Source: Chrysoperla carnea (lineage: Eukaryota; Arthropoda; Insecta; Neuroptera; Chrysopidae). Taken from it: 64,000 bases of DNA. Of the stretch, positions 34,590 to 46,384 are shown one piece after another. Position 1 is the stretch's first letter. Each line of letters begins with the position of its first letter. The stretch covers positions 23,470,640 through 23,534,639 of the forward strand of contig NC_058342.1 in assembly GCF_905475395.1 (NCBI RefSeq), read 5' to 3'. The notes beneath the pieces were generated by a model. It ran no database searches and was not told the DNA's origin. It worked only from the letters and a program-made list of their open reading frames with translations. Position numbers and translations under genes: made by a program.

Positions 34590-35620
34590 CAAAACCAGTT
34601 GTAACGACGAATTGTAAAGGTCCTGACTGAATCCAAATATAGAAACTTATAGTATTATATCAGGATTTGAAAAAATCCGATATTTATAACGACCAACATT
34701 TAGGATTGGTACCTCGGTCAGGTCTCTCGCCCGGCACATTACGAAGGTGGGGTTGTGGAGGGGGAACAAAACGAACAAAGTGAGTCTCAAATAAGCTTCT
34801 AGTGACATTTCCCTCTGGAAGGGGGTGCCTTTACTCGAGTTTTTGGGATACTAGCTAGGCTTTTGAAAATCAGGCTTTTTTTCGATGACGGATAATCGTT
34901 AGTAAATGAGTCACAAATGACCTCCTAGTGACATCGCCCCAATTCAAACCTTTCATGGTCCAGCTTGTCTATTCAACGATCGGGTATTATTTCCAAATAC
35001 AGATGATTTTTAGTGAAAGAGTCACAAATTAGTTCCTAATGACATTTCTCTTTAGAAGGGGAGGAGGCTCGTGTGCAAATTTTTGATGTTCCAGCTTGTG
35101 TTTTGCCGATCGCTCTTCCATTTTCCTCGAAAGACCATTTACAGTGAAAAAGTCACTAAATTAAATCCTAATGACATTTCACTGAGCCTCTGATGTTCCA
35201 GTTTGTCTATTGACGATAAATACAAACTGGTATTTTCATTTTTGCTCGAAGAAGGATGTTTTTTAGTGAAAGATGAATTTTATTCACCAATTTAACTCCT
35301 AGCGCCATTTCTCTTTGGAAGAGGGCTAATCTCAAATCTTCGGTGTTCCAACTTGTACTCTGACGACTGGTCATTCATTTTTCCTTGGAAAAGAATGATT
35401 TTTAACCAAACAGAAATTACCACATTACCTCTTAGTTACATTTCTCTGTGAAAGTGAGGCGTCACAATCTGACTCCTCTTTGTTCCAGCTTTCGCTTTTT
35501 CTTGGAAATGGAAACTATGAGGTATAACGATTGTAATAGATGGGTTCCTTTGCTGTCGTTACAGATAATTTTGACTGTATGTTCAGTATGGTGTATGGGA
35601 TATAAAATATGTCCTTTTTG
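34590..35620 (+). repeat. Degenerate tandem array, unit about 115-130 bp
   Basis: About six diverged units. Each combines AGTGA(A)A.AGTCACAAAT, a CCTAGTGACATTTCTCT-type motif, and GATGTTCCAGCTTGT followed by a TTGACGA-type motif (about 34790, 34925, 35030, 35160, 35290, 35410). Related pieces recur at about 41640-42000, 43260-43330 and 44370-44750, some inverted. The array is bordered by GTCAAAACCAGTTGTAACGA at about 34589 and GTCGTTACAGATAATTTTGA at about 35556, which face each other. Confidence 0.6.
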
Positions 35621-35649
35621 TATTATAGTGTACACACTATTTACGCTAA

Positions 35650-36452
35650 GTGTAAAGTAGAGAAGGATAGCATCATTAAGTCTTTACACTTCTAATAGTA
35701 CCTTCATTTTCTACTTACGCTCAATGTACTACACTGAGACCCAGAAAAAAAACAAACGTAAAGACACACATACACATAGCACTGTAGCTTTTAATGAATA
35801 TCACACAGTAAAGTGAGATAGAACTACTGTTTACATCCATCTTTGTTTATCTGTCTAGTCAGTATAATAGTTTTATATATACTGACTTCATTTTAAATGC
35901 AATTTTGATATGGAAAGTGTTGTGAGTGAAACAAAGAAAGATTATAAATGAATCTTAGACCATGTAACACACGAGGAATTCTTATTTTTTATTGATTACA
36001 AATGGTAAATGTCACCAGACCAGCTTCTGAATAAAGTTTTGAATATGTTTTATATTCTGTTACTAACATTTGGGCTTGTTTAAAATAACAATGCGCGTTC
36101 ATTTTTTTAGGGGCGCCCGAAAAAAGCGTATATTTTTCCCTGTAGTTAATTAGAGATAGTTAATGTATGCATCCGTACAAAAGTGAATTTTGAAGAAAAA
36201 AATTCAAATTGTTATTTTGAAGAAGCCCCTTGAATGCTACCAAAACTTTGATAATGTAAACCCCCAACTTTCATAGGATTTATATAAAACCATTATTACT
36301 GTATACATGTTTAAAGATTAAATATTTTAATTATTATTAAAAATGGAATATACTGCTATCTAAAGCTATTCAAGTAGTACTAAATCCATGAAAGAAATTG
36401 GAAAGTTGTTAGAAAGGCAACAAGTTTTCAAATATTTAATTGATTTATAAAA
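35650..36452. other. Intergenic upstream of a tRNA gene
   Basis: No gene recognised. CGCTAAGTGTAAAGTAGAGAA at about 35646 and a diverged inverted partner at about 35700-35735 form a weak foldback. Confidence 0.4.
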
Positions 36453-36524
36453 GGGGATGTAGCTCAGTGGTAGAGCGTTCGCTTTGCATGTGAAAGGCCC
36501 GGGGTTCGATCCCCCGCATCTCCA
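36453..36524 (+). tRNA. tRNA-Ala (anticodon TGC)
   Basis: A 72-nt cloverleaf. The acceptor is GGGGATG paired with CATCTCC, discriminator A. The D arm starts GTAGCTCAGTGG (A box). The anticodon stem TTCGC/GTGAA carries loop TTTGCAT with TGC at 36485-36487. The T arm has GGTTCGATCCC (B box). No intron. A TTTT Pol III terminator lies about 10 bp downstream. Identical to the minus-strand gene at 48362. Confidence 0.95.
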
Positions 36525-37808
36525 ATAATTCTATTTTATTTATTTTTATTTAACAGAGGTGTTGAAATTCATATGCTGTTAATGTTCAAACATTGCAAAA
36601 AGTGAAAATTTTGATATTTTGACAGACCAAAATATATTCCCATCAAACAATATCATCTTAAAATATTCGTCGCCCGTTACTAATACTGCAGCCGCTATCC
36701 AGGGTTCTGAAGCCATGAAGTTGTTGACTCGAGAATTAGATCATTTTCTATATTTTTTTGACGTATAAAATCGATTTTTAATAGTTTCGACTCGAAGTCA
36801 AAAGTTCCCAGAAAAATTTTTCCCCGAAATGTTCAAGACATCACCCCCAAAAATAAAATTTTTTTTTTGGCTTAGCACTTTATGACACTGCCTACATTTA
36901 GACGAACGTTGTTTTACCCCCACCTTCATTTTGGAGGCTTCATCAACATCCTTAAACCAAAGTGAATTGAGGAAGCAGACGTTGAAAGCCCTCAAAAATC
37001 AATTCTCTGAGTAAAAAAACATAAGAAGTGATCGACATTTCGACTTAACCCCCTTAGAGTCCGTAGAATGTTTTTCTAAGGCCTGGAGTAATAGATAATT
37101 CGAAAAGTGTAGTTATCTAATTCTAAGGTTTGAACTGCTTAGGATTATCAAGCAAAAAATATTTTTTTTTTTTAAATTTTGGAGTACAATATTTCGAAAA
37201 CGGTTGTAGTTTTGACTTAACAGAGATAACATATAGTTTTTTAAATCCCCTTCAAAAAGGTTGGGGAGAAAATTGGTAATATTGCGCTTTTAAAATTATA
37301 CATGAAATATTGAAATTCATATAAAATTACGAGATCTATTTAAAAATGTTTTGCCTGTCAATTCTAAATAGGCTGAAGTTCTAGGGCTATAACCTGGTAA
37401 GCCTTGCAGTAAAAGGTTTGCTGAACTTAATATACCTTCATATATATTAATTACATAATATGCAGGATAAAAAAAATATTGGAAAAATGATTAAATATGA
37501 ATTTATAAAAACAATTTCTAGATTTGTGTACAAATAAATTTTTTATAAATAAAAATAAATTCAAAATTGATGTCAAGACTTGAAATTTGAATATATAATT
37601 TTTTTTTTAAATAAATAAATGTTTATATTTTGTTCGATAGCGTTGCATCACTAGTGGTGATCGATGAAAAAATCAGTATAAATATTGATTAGAAATGACG
37701 TAATCATACAAAAATCTTTTTAACAGGTATGTAAATAGCAATTTATAATCAGGTCCGTCTTAAGGATATACGAGCACCATGGCAATTTTAAATAAAAAGC
37801 TTGATTTT
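36525..37808. other. Intergenic, no gene recognised
   Basis: AT-rich. The short minus-strand ORF at 36798-36995 has two CxxC-like cysteines but no recognised domain and no support as a gene. Confidence 0.45.
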
Positions 37809-38295
37809 TATACCATGAATATGTGAAATATATTATAGAATATTAAGTTTAGTCCCAAGTTTGTAACGCTTAAAAATATTGAAAATATTCATAAAATCAC
37901 CTAATTAGTCCATTTTCGGTTGTCTGTCTGTCTGTCATCACGATAACTCAAAAACGAAAAGAGATATCAAGCTGAAATTTAGCGGGCTTAGCACGTAAAA
38001 TGTGAGGTCGAGTTCGTAAATGAGCAACATAAGTCAATTGTTTAAAAGTTTAAATGTAAATAATATTCCTTATAAAAAAATAACCAACTTTTGTTTGATA
38101 CATTTTTTCGTAAACACCATTGTTTACCCGCTAGGGCGCAAATTAGGCGTAAATTGTATAGTATGTATTATATGGGGATATCAGTTATGTATGCGTGACA
38201 TGTATGTATGTGTAATGTGATAGAGTAATCAACACTGTCTATGCATGGTATTTCAACAAATGATTCAGTCATTTGTTTGGTTTCACTTGTTTTTA
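37809..38295 (+). repeat. R1 family copy with internal deletions
   Basis: Has the left hairpin start, the CTGTCTGTCTGTCATCACG stretch and the right end (TATGCATGGTATTTCAACA, then ATTCAGTCATTTGTTTGG). It lacks the GTCTTGGGTCCGTAGG segment. Confidence 0.78.
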
Positions 38296-38317
38296 TATGA
38301 AGTTGGACTCAATTCTG

Positions 38318-38580
38318 AAAATCTTAGAGGGGGTTGCCAAATTAGTTAAATAACTAGATAACTTCAAAAGTAGGCATATTTACCATTGGTTTTATGGTAA
38401 AACGGTAGATGGGTGGTATGTTTTTATAGATTTCTCCAAAATTAGTCGGTGGAAATTAAAAGAAAACTATTTAAATTAAAGTTAAAACTTTAATAAATTA
38501 TTGTAAACAAAAAAAAACCGTTGTGCTCGAATAATTAAAGATGTATGAGCACGATAGTGGGGACACATATTTTAAAACTT
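38318..38580 (+). repeat. R4 dispersed repeat, partner of 12188-12450
   Basis: Collinear with the reverse complement of the copy in Moira intron 2, ending TTAAAGATGTATGAGCACGA then TAGTGGGGACACA. Beyond it, 38590-38795 is related to 43060-43220 and to the arms of the foldback at 46.4-47.7 kb. Confidence 0.65.
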
Positions 38581-39569
38581 GATTATAACTTGACAATATA
38601 AGGTCGAGAATTGAAAATCTTGTTTAATTATTTAGCTTTCGATATTTAGAAATCAAGGCAGATATCAAAAAATTTTCATATTTTTCGTCCACATTCATGA
38701 ATTTATAACAAAATTTATCATGAAAGTTGAAAATAAGGTACAAATAATTTCAATCCTAAATCTAAAATTGCCTTAGTGCTTATACTACCTTAAGATATTC
38801 GGCGTCCATTAACTTCTAACTACGTAACAAAAAATACTTTTTAAAGTAAAAGGTTTTATTGTACTTAAAAGTAAAAAAAATGGGATTGTCAGCTCAAAGT
38901 TCCAGAAGTCGGGAAATAAACCAGAAAGTTGGAAGATGGGACAACCCTAGTCAAATAATAATTTCTTATCCAGAATTGCTCTGTTTGGAAAGTTTCTAAA
39001 GAATTTCCCATTTTTTATACAGCATGTTGTTTCGTAGTTTTAAAGGCTTTGCGTACCTTTACAGCCCTTACAAATTAAGTTTTGAAACTTTGTGTGTTAA
39101 TTGAGTTAGTTTTCATGAAGTATTTTTTAGGATTGTCAACTTCTCAGCCCTTATTTTATACTAAAATATCAAGTTTTTTTCTAAATTTAGTCAGAAGGTT
39201 AAAAATTTGTATGTGAATTAAATTAATGTTAAGATAGTGCCTTTTGGTAGTGTCAACTTCCCCAGTAATCTATTTTCAGATGTTTCCATAGTAACGATAC
39301 ACTATTTTATTAATATAATTGTATGGATGGACATATAAGTCTATGATTTGTAAAGATGGTTTACATTGCAAATTAAATACTATTTTCCAACAAGTTTAAA
39401 TAAGTAATTATTTTAATTTACATTTAAAAGATATTATTTTATGCAATTTCGTCTCTTATTTTCACAATTTCTAATGCAACAAATTTAATGAATTGTTATT
39501 TTTTCATTAATTTTATTTTAACATTCACTATACCATTTACATGTAAACAATTGAAAATTAATCATTTGT

Positions 39570-40419
39570 AGGGTTGCCACCTGCTCGGACCTCACCCGGC
39601 TTAGAGAGTTTTGCTAGGCCACCGCGTAGTCAGGGTCGAAAAAGCAAAAATGACTTGACTTGATAGACTGAGTGTCAAACTTTAAGCGTGCCAACATCTG
39701 AGATAATTGTTTAGGTCCATTGTAGATTCGTAAAAAAGATATAAACTGATACGTGATAAGTATTTTTTTTAAGTCAAAAAGCGAAAAATTTCAGTTTAAT
39801 CACAATGTTTTGTGATATGAAAATTTGACATTAAATGTATGTGTTTTTGATAAATGTCCCTATATTTTTTTGATAAATGTATTTTTTTAAATAAATATCC
39901 CTAGCTGACCTAAGCAATTACCTCACAGGTTGGCACGGTTCCCACCATGGAGGTTATAAAGAAGGAGAACGATCGCTACGTGCTAAAGCATTAGCGCGCC
40001 TGTCCCTGAAAATTTGAAGAATTTATAGTTCATTTTTCAGCCACCAGCCGCGCTGTCGTCGGTAAGTAGTATCTGCGAAGTTAGCTGTTTATGAGTACAA
40101 GTAGATGAAGTTAGTACCATTCAAATTTATAAAGTAGAATAGATAATTTATAATTTATTCATTAGTAAATAATAATAATAATTAATAATAATTTCATTTG
40201 AATGATATTATATACACGTATATTAAACGTTGATAGATCATTTGAAATTAGCGCACAACAGCCCGCTTTTAATGAGACAACTTAGCGATCCCAGCGCCTC
40301 ACTTATTTTGTCCATATATTGGGGACAATATTTTCTATTGCGATCGTTCTCCTTCTTTATAACCTCCATGGTTCCCACTGTACGAAAAGTAGAAAGTCAG
40401 TGCCGAGGTGACAGCCCTA
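39570..40419. mobile_element. Outer TIR element with a younger MITE nested inside
   Basis: AGGGTTGCCACCTGCTCGG at 39570-39588 faces CCGAGGTGACAGCCCT at 40403-40418. Allowing a 3-nt gap this is an inverted repeat. Without the nested 425-bp element and one copy of its 8-bp duplication, the outer element is about 417 bp. The ends are like those at 9075. No clear target-site duplication. Confidence 0.45.
39946..40370. mobile_element. hAT-like MITE with perfect 31-bp TIRs and 8-bp TSD
   Basis: A 425-bp element. The first and last 31 bp are perfect inverted copies (start CATGGAGGTTATAAAGAAGG; 39946-39976 and 40340-40370). It is flanked by perfect 8-bp direct repeats GTTCCCAC at 39938-39945 and 40371-40378. 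The 8-bp duplication fits hAT. No transposase. Perfect ends suggest a recent insertion. An ATA-rich simple repeat lies inside at about 40160-40195. Confidence 0.92.
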
Positions 40420-40855
40420 GTCATTTTTTACATAAAACGAATGATTGATTGCAAATAAGATATATAAAATAGCGCTGCGATCGATTTAGCTGTCCGTTCC
40501 CCCAACTATGCTGTCTCCTAATACATGCGTCACAGCAGAGTATATGGTCTAAGGTAAGATTGTGAATGAAAAATTGAAGAGGCTGTCTAAGTCTGTCCTT
40601 TTTATAATATGAATTCATGATATATACACATAACACAAAAGTGTGTAAATAAACACACTACACACATACGTCTCATATCAAACATTGCGGGCGCAAGAAG
40701 CGATGTGTTATTTTAAAACGACATAATACAAACAACATTCAAAAAAAAAATAAATAAATAAAAAATTAAAAGAACAACCCAAACCAAAAAAACCATACGT
40801 TGAAAAAATTTTTTTTTTTGTTGGATTATAAACCACTGGAAAAAATTTCGTTTCT

Positions 40856-41008
40856 ATGTTTTCAAAGGAATGTGCACAGTGTAGTGAAAATTTAGGTCCA
40901 CAATTCGGTACAATTATCTATGATGGACTTGTTAAAAATTTTACAAATGTCTATGTAGTGTCAATTTTTGTTTTAATAGTTGTGATTATGTTTACGAAAT
41001 TTTTATAG
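40856..41008 (+). CDS. Possible small membrane protein (50 aa), unsupported by homology
   Basis: The ORF starts MFSKECAQCSENLGPQF and ends with a strongly hydrophobic helix, VYVVSIFVLIVVIMFTKFL, before the stop at 41006-41008. A CxxC pair at residues 6 and 9 precedes the helix. About 30 bp after the stop lies a near-consensus splice donor, CCAAG|GTAAGC at 41037/41038, so this may be a noncoding or uORF-bearing first exon of a gene whose remaining exons I cannot see. I do not recognise the peptide. Chance ORFs of this length are common in AT-rich DNA. Confidence 0.2.
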   Translation: MFSKECAQCSENLGPQFGTIIYDGLVKNFTNVYVVSIFVLIVVIMFTKFL

Positions 41009-43500
41009 AAAAAAAAATTTTCGCTTTCGTTGCCAAGGTAAGCACACACAACATATAATTTTTCCGAATCATTGTCAGCTGTTTTTTTTTTTTTTTTTTT
41101 TTTCATTTTCAATCAATACACAAATTATAGTTTTTTTTCTGTACCTAATTTCATGCAAGTTTTTAATGTTTGTTCCATTTGTATATGATGTCGAGTTTTT
41201 TTTATTTTGTAGTGAATTTTATTATAATGACCCACATTATAATGAATTTTTACTCTCTAAATAAGTTCAATATCCACTGTTAAAAGGTGTATGGCAGACT
41301 TGATTGTAGAGTCGAGTTTTGATTGAAAGTAACATTTATAAAAAGTGAAATTTTTAGTATTTGAAAAAGAAATGTCAAGCTATTTCATTTTTATTAGGTT
41401 TTTTTTTATCGAAATTTAGGTTAAAATATTTAGGTTGGCTATGACTTTTAAGGGCCAGATCAGTAATTTTCTGCAAATTCTGATCAATTTATATTTTATA
41501 ACTTTGCTAATTTCGACTAATCGACATAAAAAAACTGTTTTCAGGGTAAAAATTAACCTTCTTTTTTGAAATAATTTGATAAATATTCGAATTGTAAATT
41601 TATCAACCGTGAAAGTATGATCGTTATATTCGATAGTACACTTAGCGTTATGTACATTTTATTTCTCTGGAATAAGTCCTCCAGGGCGAAATATCACTGG
41701 GAGCTGATTTGATAATTGTTTTACTTAAACTCACTCTTGATCGAAGAAAAATTAAAAACTTTTGATATTCCAGCTTTTTTTTTGACAACCAAGCTTGCAT
41801 TTTTCCTCCCACATTATGTACATTTTAATTCTCTGGAATAAGTCCTCCAGGGTGAAATTTCACTAGGAGCTAATTTGATTACTGTTTTACTAAAACTCAC
41901 TCTTGACCGAAGAAAAATTAAAACCTTTTGATATTCGAGCTTTTTTTGACAACCAAGCTTGCATTTTTCCTCCTAGTTATAATGTCCAATAGATTAAAAA
42001 TTGATGAATATATTAAAGATAGGTGAACATGAATTTAAAAAAGGTTTTAAATTTTTAGGTGAAAAAGAGCGGTTTTACTAGAGGGGGCCATAGGATACGT
42101 CTGCTTGGGGGCAATTATTTATTCCTTTTTCAATTGTAACTGGGCATATTCCAAATTTTATGTTTTAAATAACAAAACATTAAAATCGCAAACATGTGAT
42201 GGTTTAGATTGAAAGTAACTAACATTCATAAAAAGTGAAATTTTTGTATTTGAAAAAGAAATGTCAAGCTGTTTTACATTTTTTATTGAATTTTTTTTAA
42301 TCGAAATTTAGGTTAAGATTTTTTTAGATTAAGAACTTATTGATCTCCAAAATAAAACATTTACTAATTGATAATAAAATCAAGTAAATAAAAAATACAC
42401 AGTTAATAATAAATTTAATTGTTTAAAATTGATTAAAATTTTATTTGATTAAAATTGCACAATAAAATAAACAAAAAACTCTATTTATAAACAAAATTTG
42501 TGTGGTTAGTAACGTTTTCAGGAACTTTGTGTTGGTACCATTTAGGAAACTTAGTTCAATTTAAAAACAACTAAATTAACCATTAAAAAATCAAATAACA
42601 AAAATGACTGTAGTTTTATAAAAATTTATGAAACGTTAAAGGTGTATTTTTTTTGTTGACGCTTGACGTTGAATTTGAGCGTCAAATTAGGTCACGTGGT
42701 CAATTTAAGCCGTGCTGCCATCTGATTAAAAACTTATGTAGCGTTACATTCATAGTTTAGCTTTTTATTCTCTTTTTTATTTGTGCTTCACGAATTATTT
42801 TTTGGCACTGAAAAACCCACAATTGATAATCATATTCAATAGCCAATATGGCTGAAGTGATTTAGTTATTATTACCATGTGTTCTCTAAAAATTAGGTTT
42901 GGGAATTACTTTTAGTATGTATTTCTCGAGATGTCGACTTTCGATATTAATTAACTGTTTTGTCGCTCATTTTTTAAATTTAATGCTGGCCGTAACTTGT
43001 ATTTTTTAGCGTGAAACATCATTGTAAGATTACGTCTTAACCGCTAACTGTCAAAATGTTAAAATATTGTATCATCTGATTTTTTGACATCTGATTATTC
43101 TTATTTTTCGTCTATATTCATGAAGTTATAACAAAATTCATGATGAAAGTTGAAAATAGGGTAAACATAATTTCAACTCTTAGTCTAAAATTTCCTTGAC
43201 GCTCGTACTACCTTAACAGAAAACTATGATGCATGCAATAGAAAACTCTAAACGCTTCAATCTGACTCTTTTTTTCACCAGCTTGTTTTTTTGACGAGCA
43301 GACTTTCGTTTTTCTTTTAAAATAGTCAGTACCTGGATGACTGAATTTTATTCGGTATTTTTTGAGTTAAAAAGGCACAAATTTTATTACTAATATAAGA
43401 ACCATTGAAGAATGTCTCCACAAAATATCATTTTGAATGTCTCGGTAATGAACTTTATTTCGTCGCCAATAGATGTCAGGAGAATTCATATTTTGCAGTC
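41009..43500. other. Intergenic, degenerate repeats, no gene recognised
   Basis: A poly(T) run lies at about 41080-41103. 41650-41990 holds two nearly identical units of about 190 bp (ATTCTCTGGAATAAGTCCTC at about 41662 and 41830, then GAGCTRATTTGAT and CAACCAAGCTTGCATTTTTC), related to the array at 34.6 kb. 41330-41410 and 42220-42310 repeat each other (AGTGAAATTTTT.GTATTTGA, then AAATGTCAAGCT). Confidence 0.5.
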
Positions 43501-43668
43501 AATGTTTCAGTTTTTCCTGAAAACCACGGATTAAACGACGTTTTCTAAAAATAAAACCTAGCTAAATCGATTTTTCAGCTTAAAAACCCCCTGCATACTA
43601 ACTTTCATGAAATCGTTGGAGCCGTTTTCGAGATTGGTGATATGTACAAGAATTGCTCGTTTAGATAT
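43501..43668 (+). repeat. Inverted dispersed repeat, arm 1 (partner 45603-45779)
   Basis: From AATGTTTCAGTTTTTCCTGA through CTGCATACTAACTTTCATGA to CAAGAATTGCTCGTTTA, matching the reverse complement of 45603-45779 at most positions. It resembles the 3' region of an insect element often seen with this CAAGAATTGCTCGTTT end (recollection). The two arms enclose about 1.9 kb. Confidence 0.65.
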
Positions 43669-45602
43669 ATTATTATTAGTTCTGTATAAGATAATTATTC
43701 AATTAAGATAAAATTGTACATATAAATATGCTATCGGATATAATGACCATGCTGTAAAGTTACTTCACTGTCATTATAACCGATTTTGACTATATTGTAA
43801 ATTATTTTTACCAACTCAAAAATATAATAATGATTTGTAAAGTATGCCGGTGTTGTAAACAAATTGAGGTCATCTCATTTCAAATCGATTTCGTTCGAAC
43901 TTGGTACTTTTGTGTATGTATTTGTTGTGTAGTGTTTAGATAAGAACCAATTTTTTTTTTATTACTTTCCCATTTGCACTAAATTGTTGAGAGAAAGTGT
44001 TTTTTTTTTTTGTATAACAAAAACAAATTGTCTTCAATCGATTTAAAGTAAAACACTTTTCGAATTGTTTAATTTGAGTTCATCATATAAAGATTGGTAC
44101 ACTTGTGGGCATTGAAAACGAATAAATGAATTATACAGTCAAACTAGGTTAAATATTCGATTTTAACGCTAAGATGTCAACGCCACAAGTAAAAAAAATA
44201 TAAACCATATCTGTTAGACTCAACTGATTTTTTCATTGAATGAAAAGGCAGAAGATGCCTACTTTATTATAAGTGTATTTAAATATGCTGTGCCATCTTT
44301 AGTCTTTTATAATTGGGATAGTTTTAACTTTTTTTTTTCGATATCATCGATAATTGTCTTCCAGAAATACATATCACTAGGAGCTAATTTGGTGAATTTT
44401 TCAGTGAAAAACATCTTTCTTTAGAAAAAATGAATGCTCTATTATCGAAAGACAAGCTAAAACAACAAAAAATCTATTTCACTAAAAAAATTATTAAAAG
44501 AAAATGAAAGCTTGGTCGTCAAAACATAAGCTAGAATATTATAAGATCAAAAGAGGGCGGTTTCTTTCAGAGGAAAATTTCAATGGGGGATAATTTGGTA
44601 ATTCTCACTAAAAGTGATTAATTTCCGAAGAAAATTGAAAACACTGTCGTCAAAAGACAAGCTGGAACATCAAATGGTGAAACTGGGATATTTCAGCCTC
44701 ACTTTTTGGTATTCTTGCTTGTCTTTTCACGACCGTTTACTGGCAACTTTAATTTGAACCTGGGTCTATAACCCAGTTTGTCCTGATTAATGTTCATAAG
44801 GGTCAAAATAAAAGTTTTTTCGGTAATCAAATGTTAATGATTAAAATAGTTCGGCTGTTTGAGTAAGTACGGTGAATGTTCACCTTACGGCGCTACTTGA
44901 ATGATGATAATGTTATAAACGGTGTGTTCACTTTTTGATTCAATCAGGACCTTGTCAATTTTTCGTTAAAAGCAGTATCGTTTGAACCTATTTTGATTGT
45001 ATGTATATAAAAATTTTCGATATAATTATCTCATCAGGTACACCGGATTTAATTTCGAATTATTTTATTTAATTTTGTTTGTTTGCATGTTGAGTTTAAT
45101 TATAAAATTTTAGCTTTTATCCGCAGTTTCCTTTAACATATTCTTCGCTAACAATATATTTAATCGTAGAGGAAGTTAAAATTACATACTGAGAAACTTC
45201 CCTGCGTTTACACTTTTATACTAACTTACACTGTTCCCTTCACTAATTAACTTTGAGCCGAAAGCATTGATCGAGTTAGAATGTGATTGTCACATCAAAA
45301 ATAATGACTCCGAGCATTAAAAACAAGAATTTATTTGTAAGATTTAGTGCATTCCTATTATGTATCAATGGCACATTATGTTATTTGATCGAAGGTACAC
45401 TATATGGGTATTTAAAACTTTATCTCCAAAAAAATGTTTAAAATTATTGTCAACTTATCTATAGCCTATAGACTTATAAGATAGCATATAGACAGTCAGA
45501 ATCAATAAGCAAAATTTTTAATTTTTTTTTAGTTTATTCCAAAATAAAACCACATTGACTTTCAGTCTTCAACCTAATTGCATTCTGATAAAATCTTATA
45601 TA
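43669..45602. other. Intergenic between inverted arms
   Basis: Contains TATAATGACC...GTCATTATAACCGATTTTGA inverted motifs at about 43739-43790 and degenerate, mostly inverted relatives of the 34.6-kb array at 44370-44750. A short candidate signal-peptide ORF is listed separately. Confidence 0.45.
45304..45441 (+). CDS. Possible signal-peptide exon or short ORF (45 aa), unsupported by homology
   Basis: MTPSIKNKNLFVRF followed by the hydrophobic run SAFLLCINGTLCYLIEG looks like a secretory signal with basic n-region and hydrophobic core. A possible splice donor GAAG|GTACAC lies at 45394/45395, directly after the hydrophobic core, so it could be a first coding exon. No downstream exon can be identified. 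May be chance. Confidence 0.15.
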   Translation: MTPSIKNKNLFVRFSAFLLCINGTLCYLIEGTLYGYLKLYLQKNV

Positions 45603-45779
45603 TTTAAACGAGCAATTCTTGTATATATATTAGATATATCAGCAATCTCGGAAACGGCATCAACGATTTTCATGAAAATTAGTATGCAGGCGTTTTTTGG
45701 GGTAAAAAATCGATCTAGCTAGGTTTAATTTTTAGAAAACGGCGTTTTATCCATTGTTTTCAGGAAAAACTGAAACATT
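45603..45779 (-). repeat. Inverted dispersed repeat, arm 2 (partner 43501-43668)
   Basis: Reverse complement of arm 1, with an extra ATATATATT insertion near the outer end. Confidence 0.65.
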
Positions 45780-46384
45780 TTAGGAAAAAAAGCTACTTGA
45801 CAAAAAATAACCCGAAATATAAGATTCAATGACTGCTTTCTACAATTTATTGAGTTTTCAAGTACAAGCAGAATTTCTAATCAATATGACTTTGTTCCAC
45901 ACACTCATATGAACATTTTGAATCGGGCCCCATAAAAAGTCATATTTTTCCATAGAATTGAAACCTTAAATGCTTCATTTCTTACAGTAGAAAGATATAC
46001 TCTATAATAACTGATTCCCTGTTATAAGAGATGTCATTATAACCGATTTTGACATGAAAACAATTCATTTTCGAAGGTTCAAACATTTGTTTTGAATAGT
46101 AACTCGGTTTACTTGTCCACAAGTATATAATGTTTGTTTAAGTAATAATAAATTGTCTATTAGAGCTGTATGACTTTGACTAAAACAGGTCATTTTAATC
46201 TATAATGTATGTTTGATGTTTCGTTTTCTTCTCCAGGCGTGCGGTGAAGAATTAAATGATTCACTTGTCTATATTAATCATTCCACTTACAGTTTCTTTT
46301 TAAACACCAAGCGCGGATCCAGGATTTTTTTTGTGGGAACGCTTTGCATTTTATAATGTGGGTTTTGTTATCAATACTCTTTTT

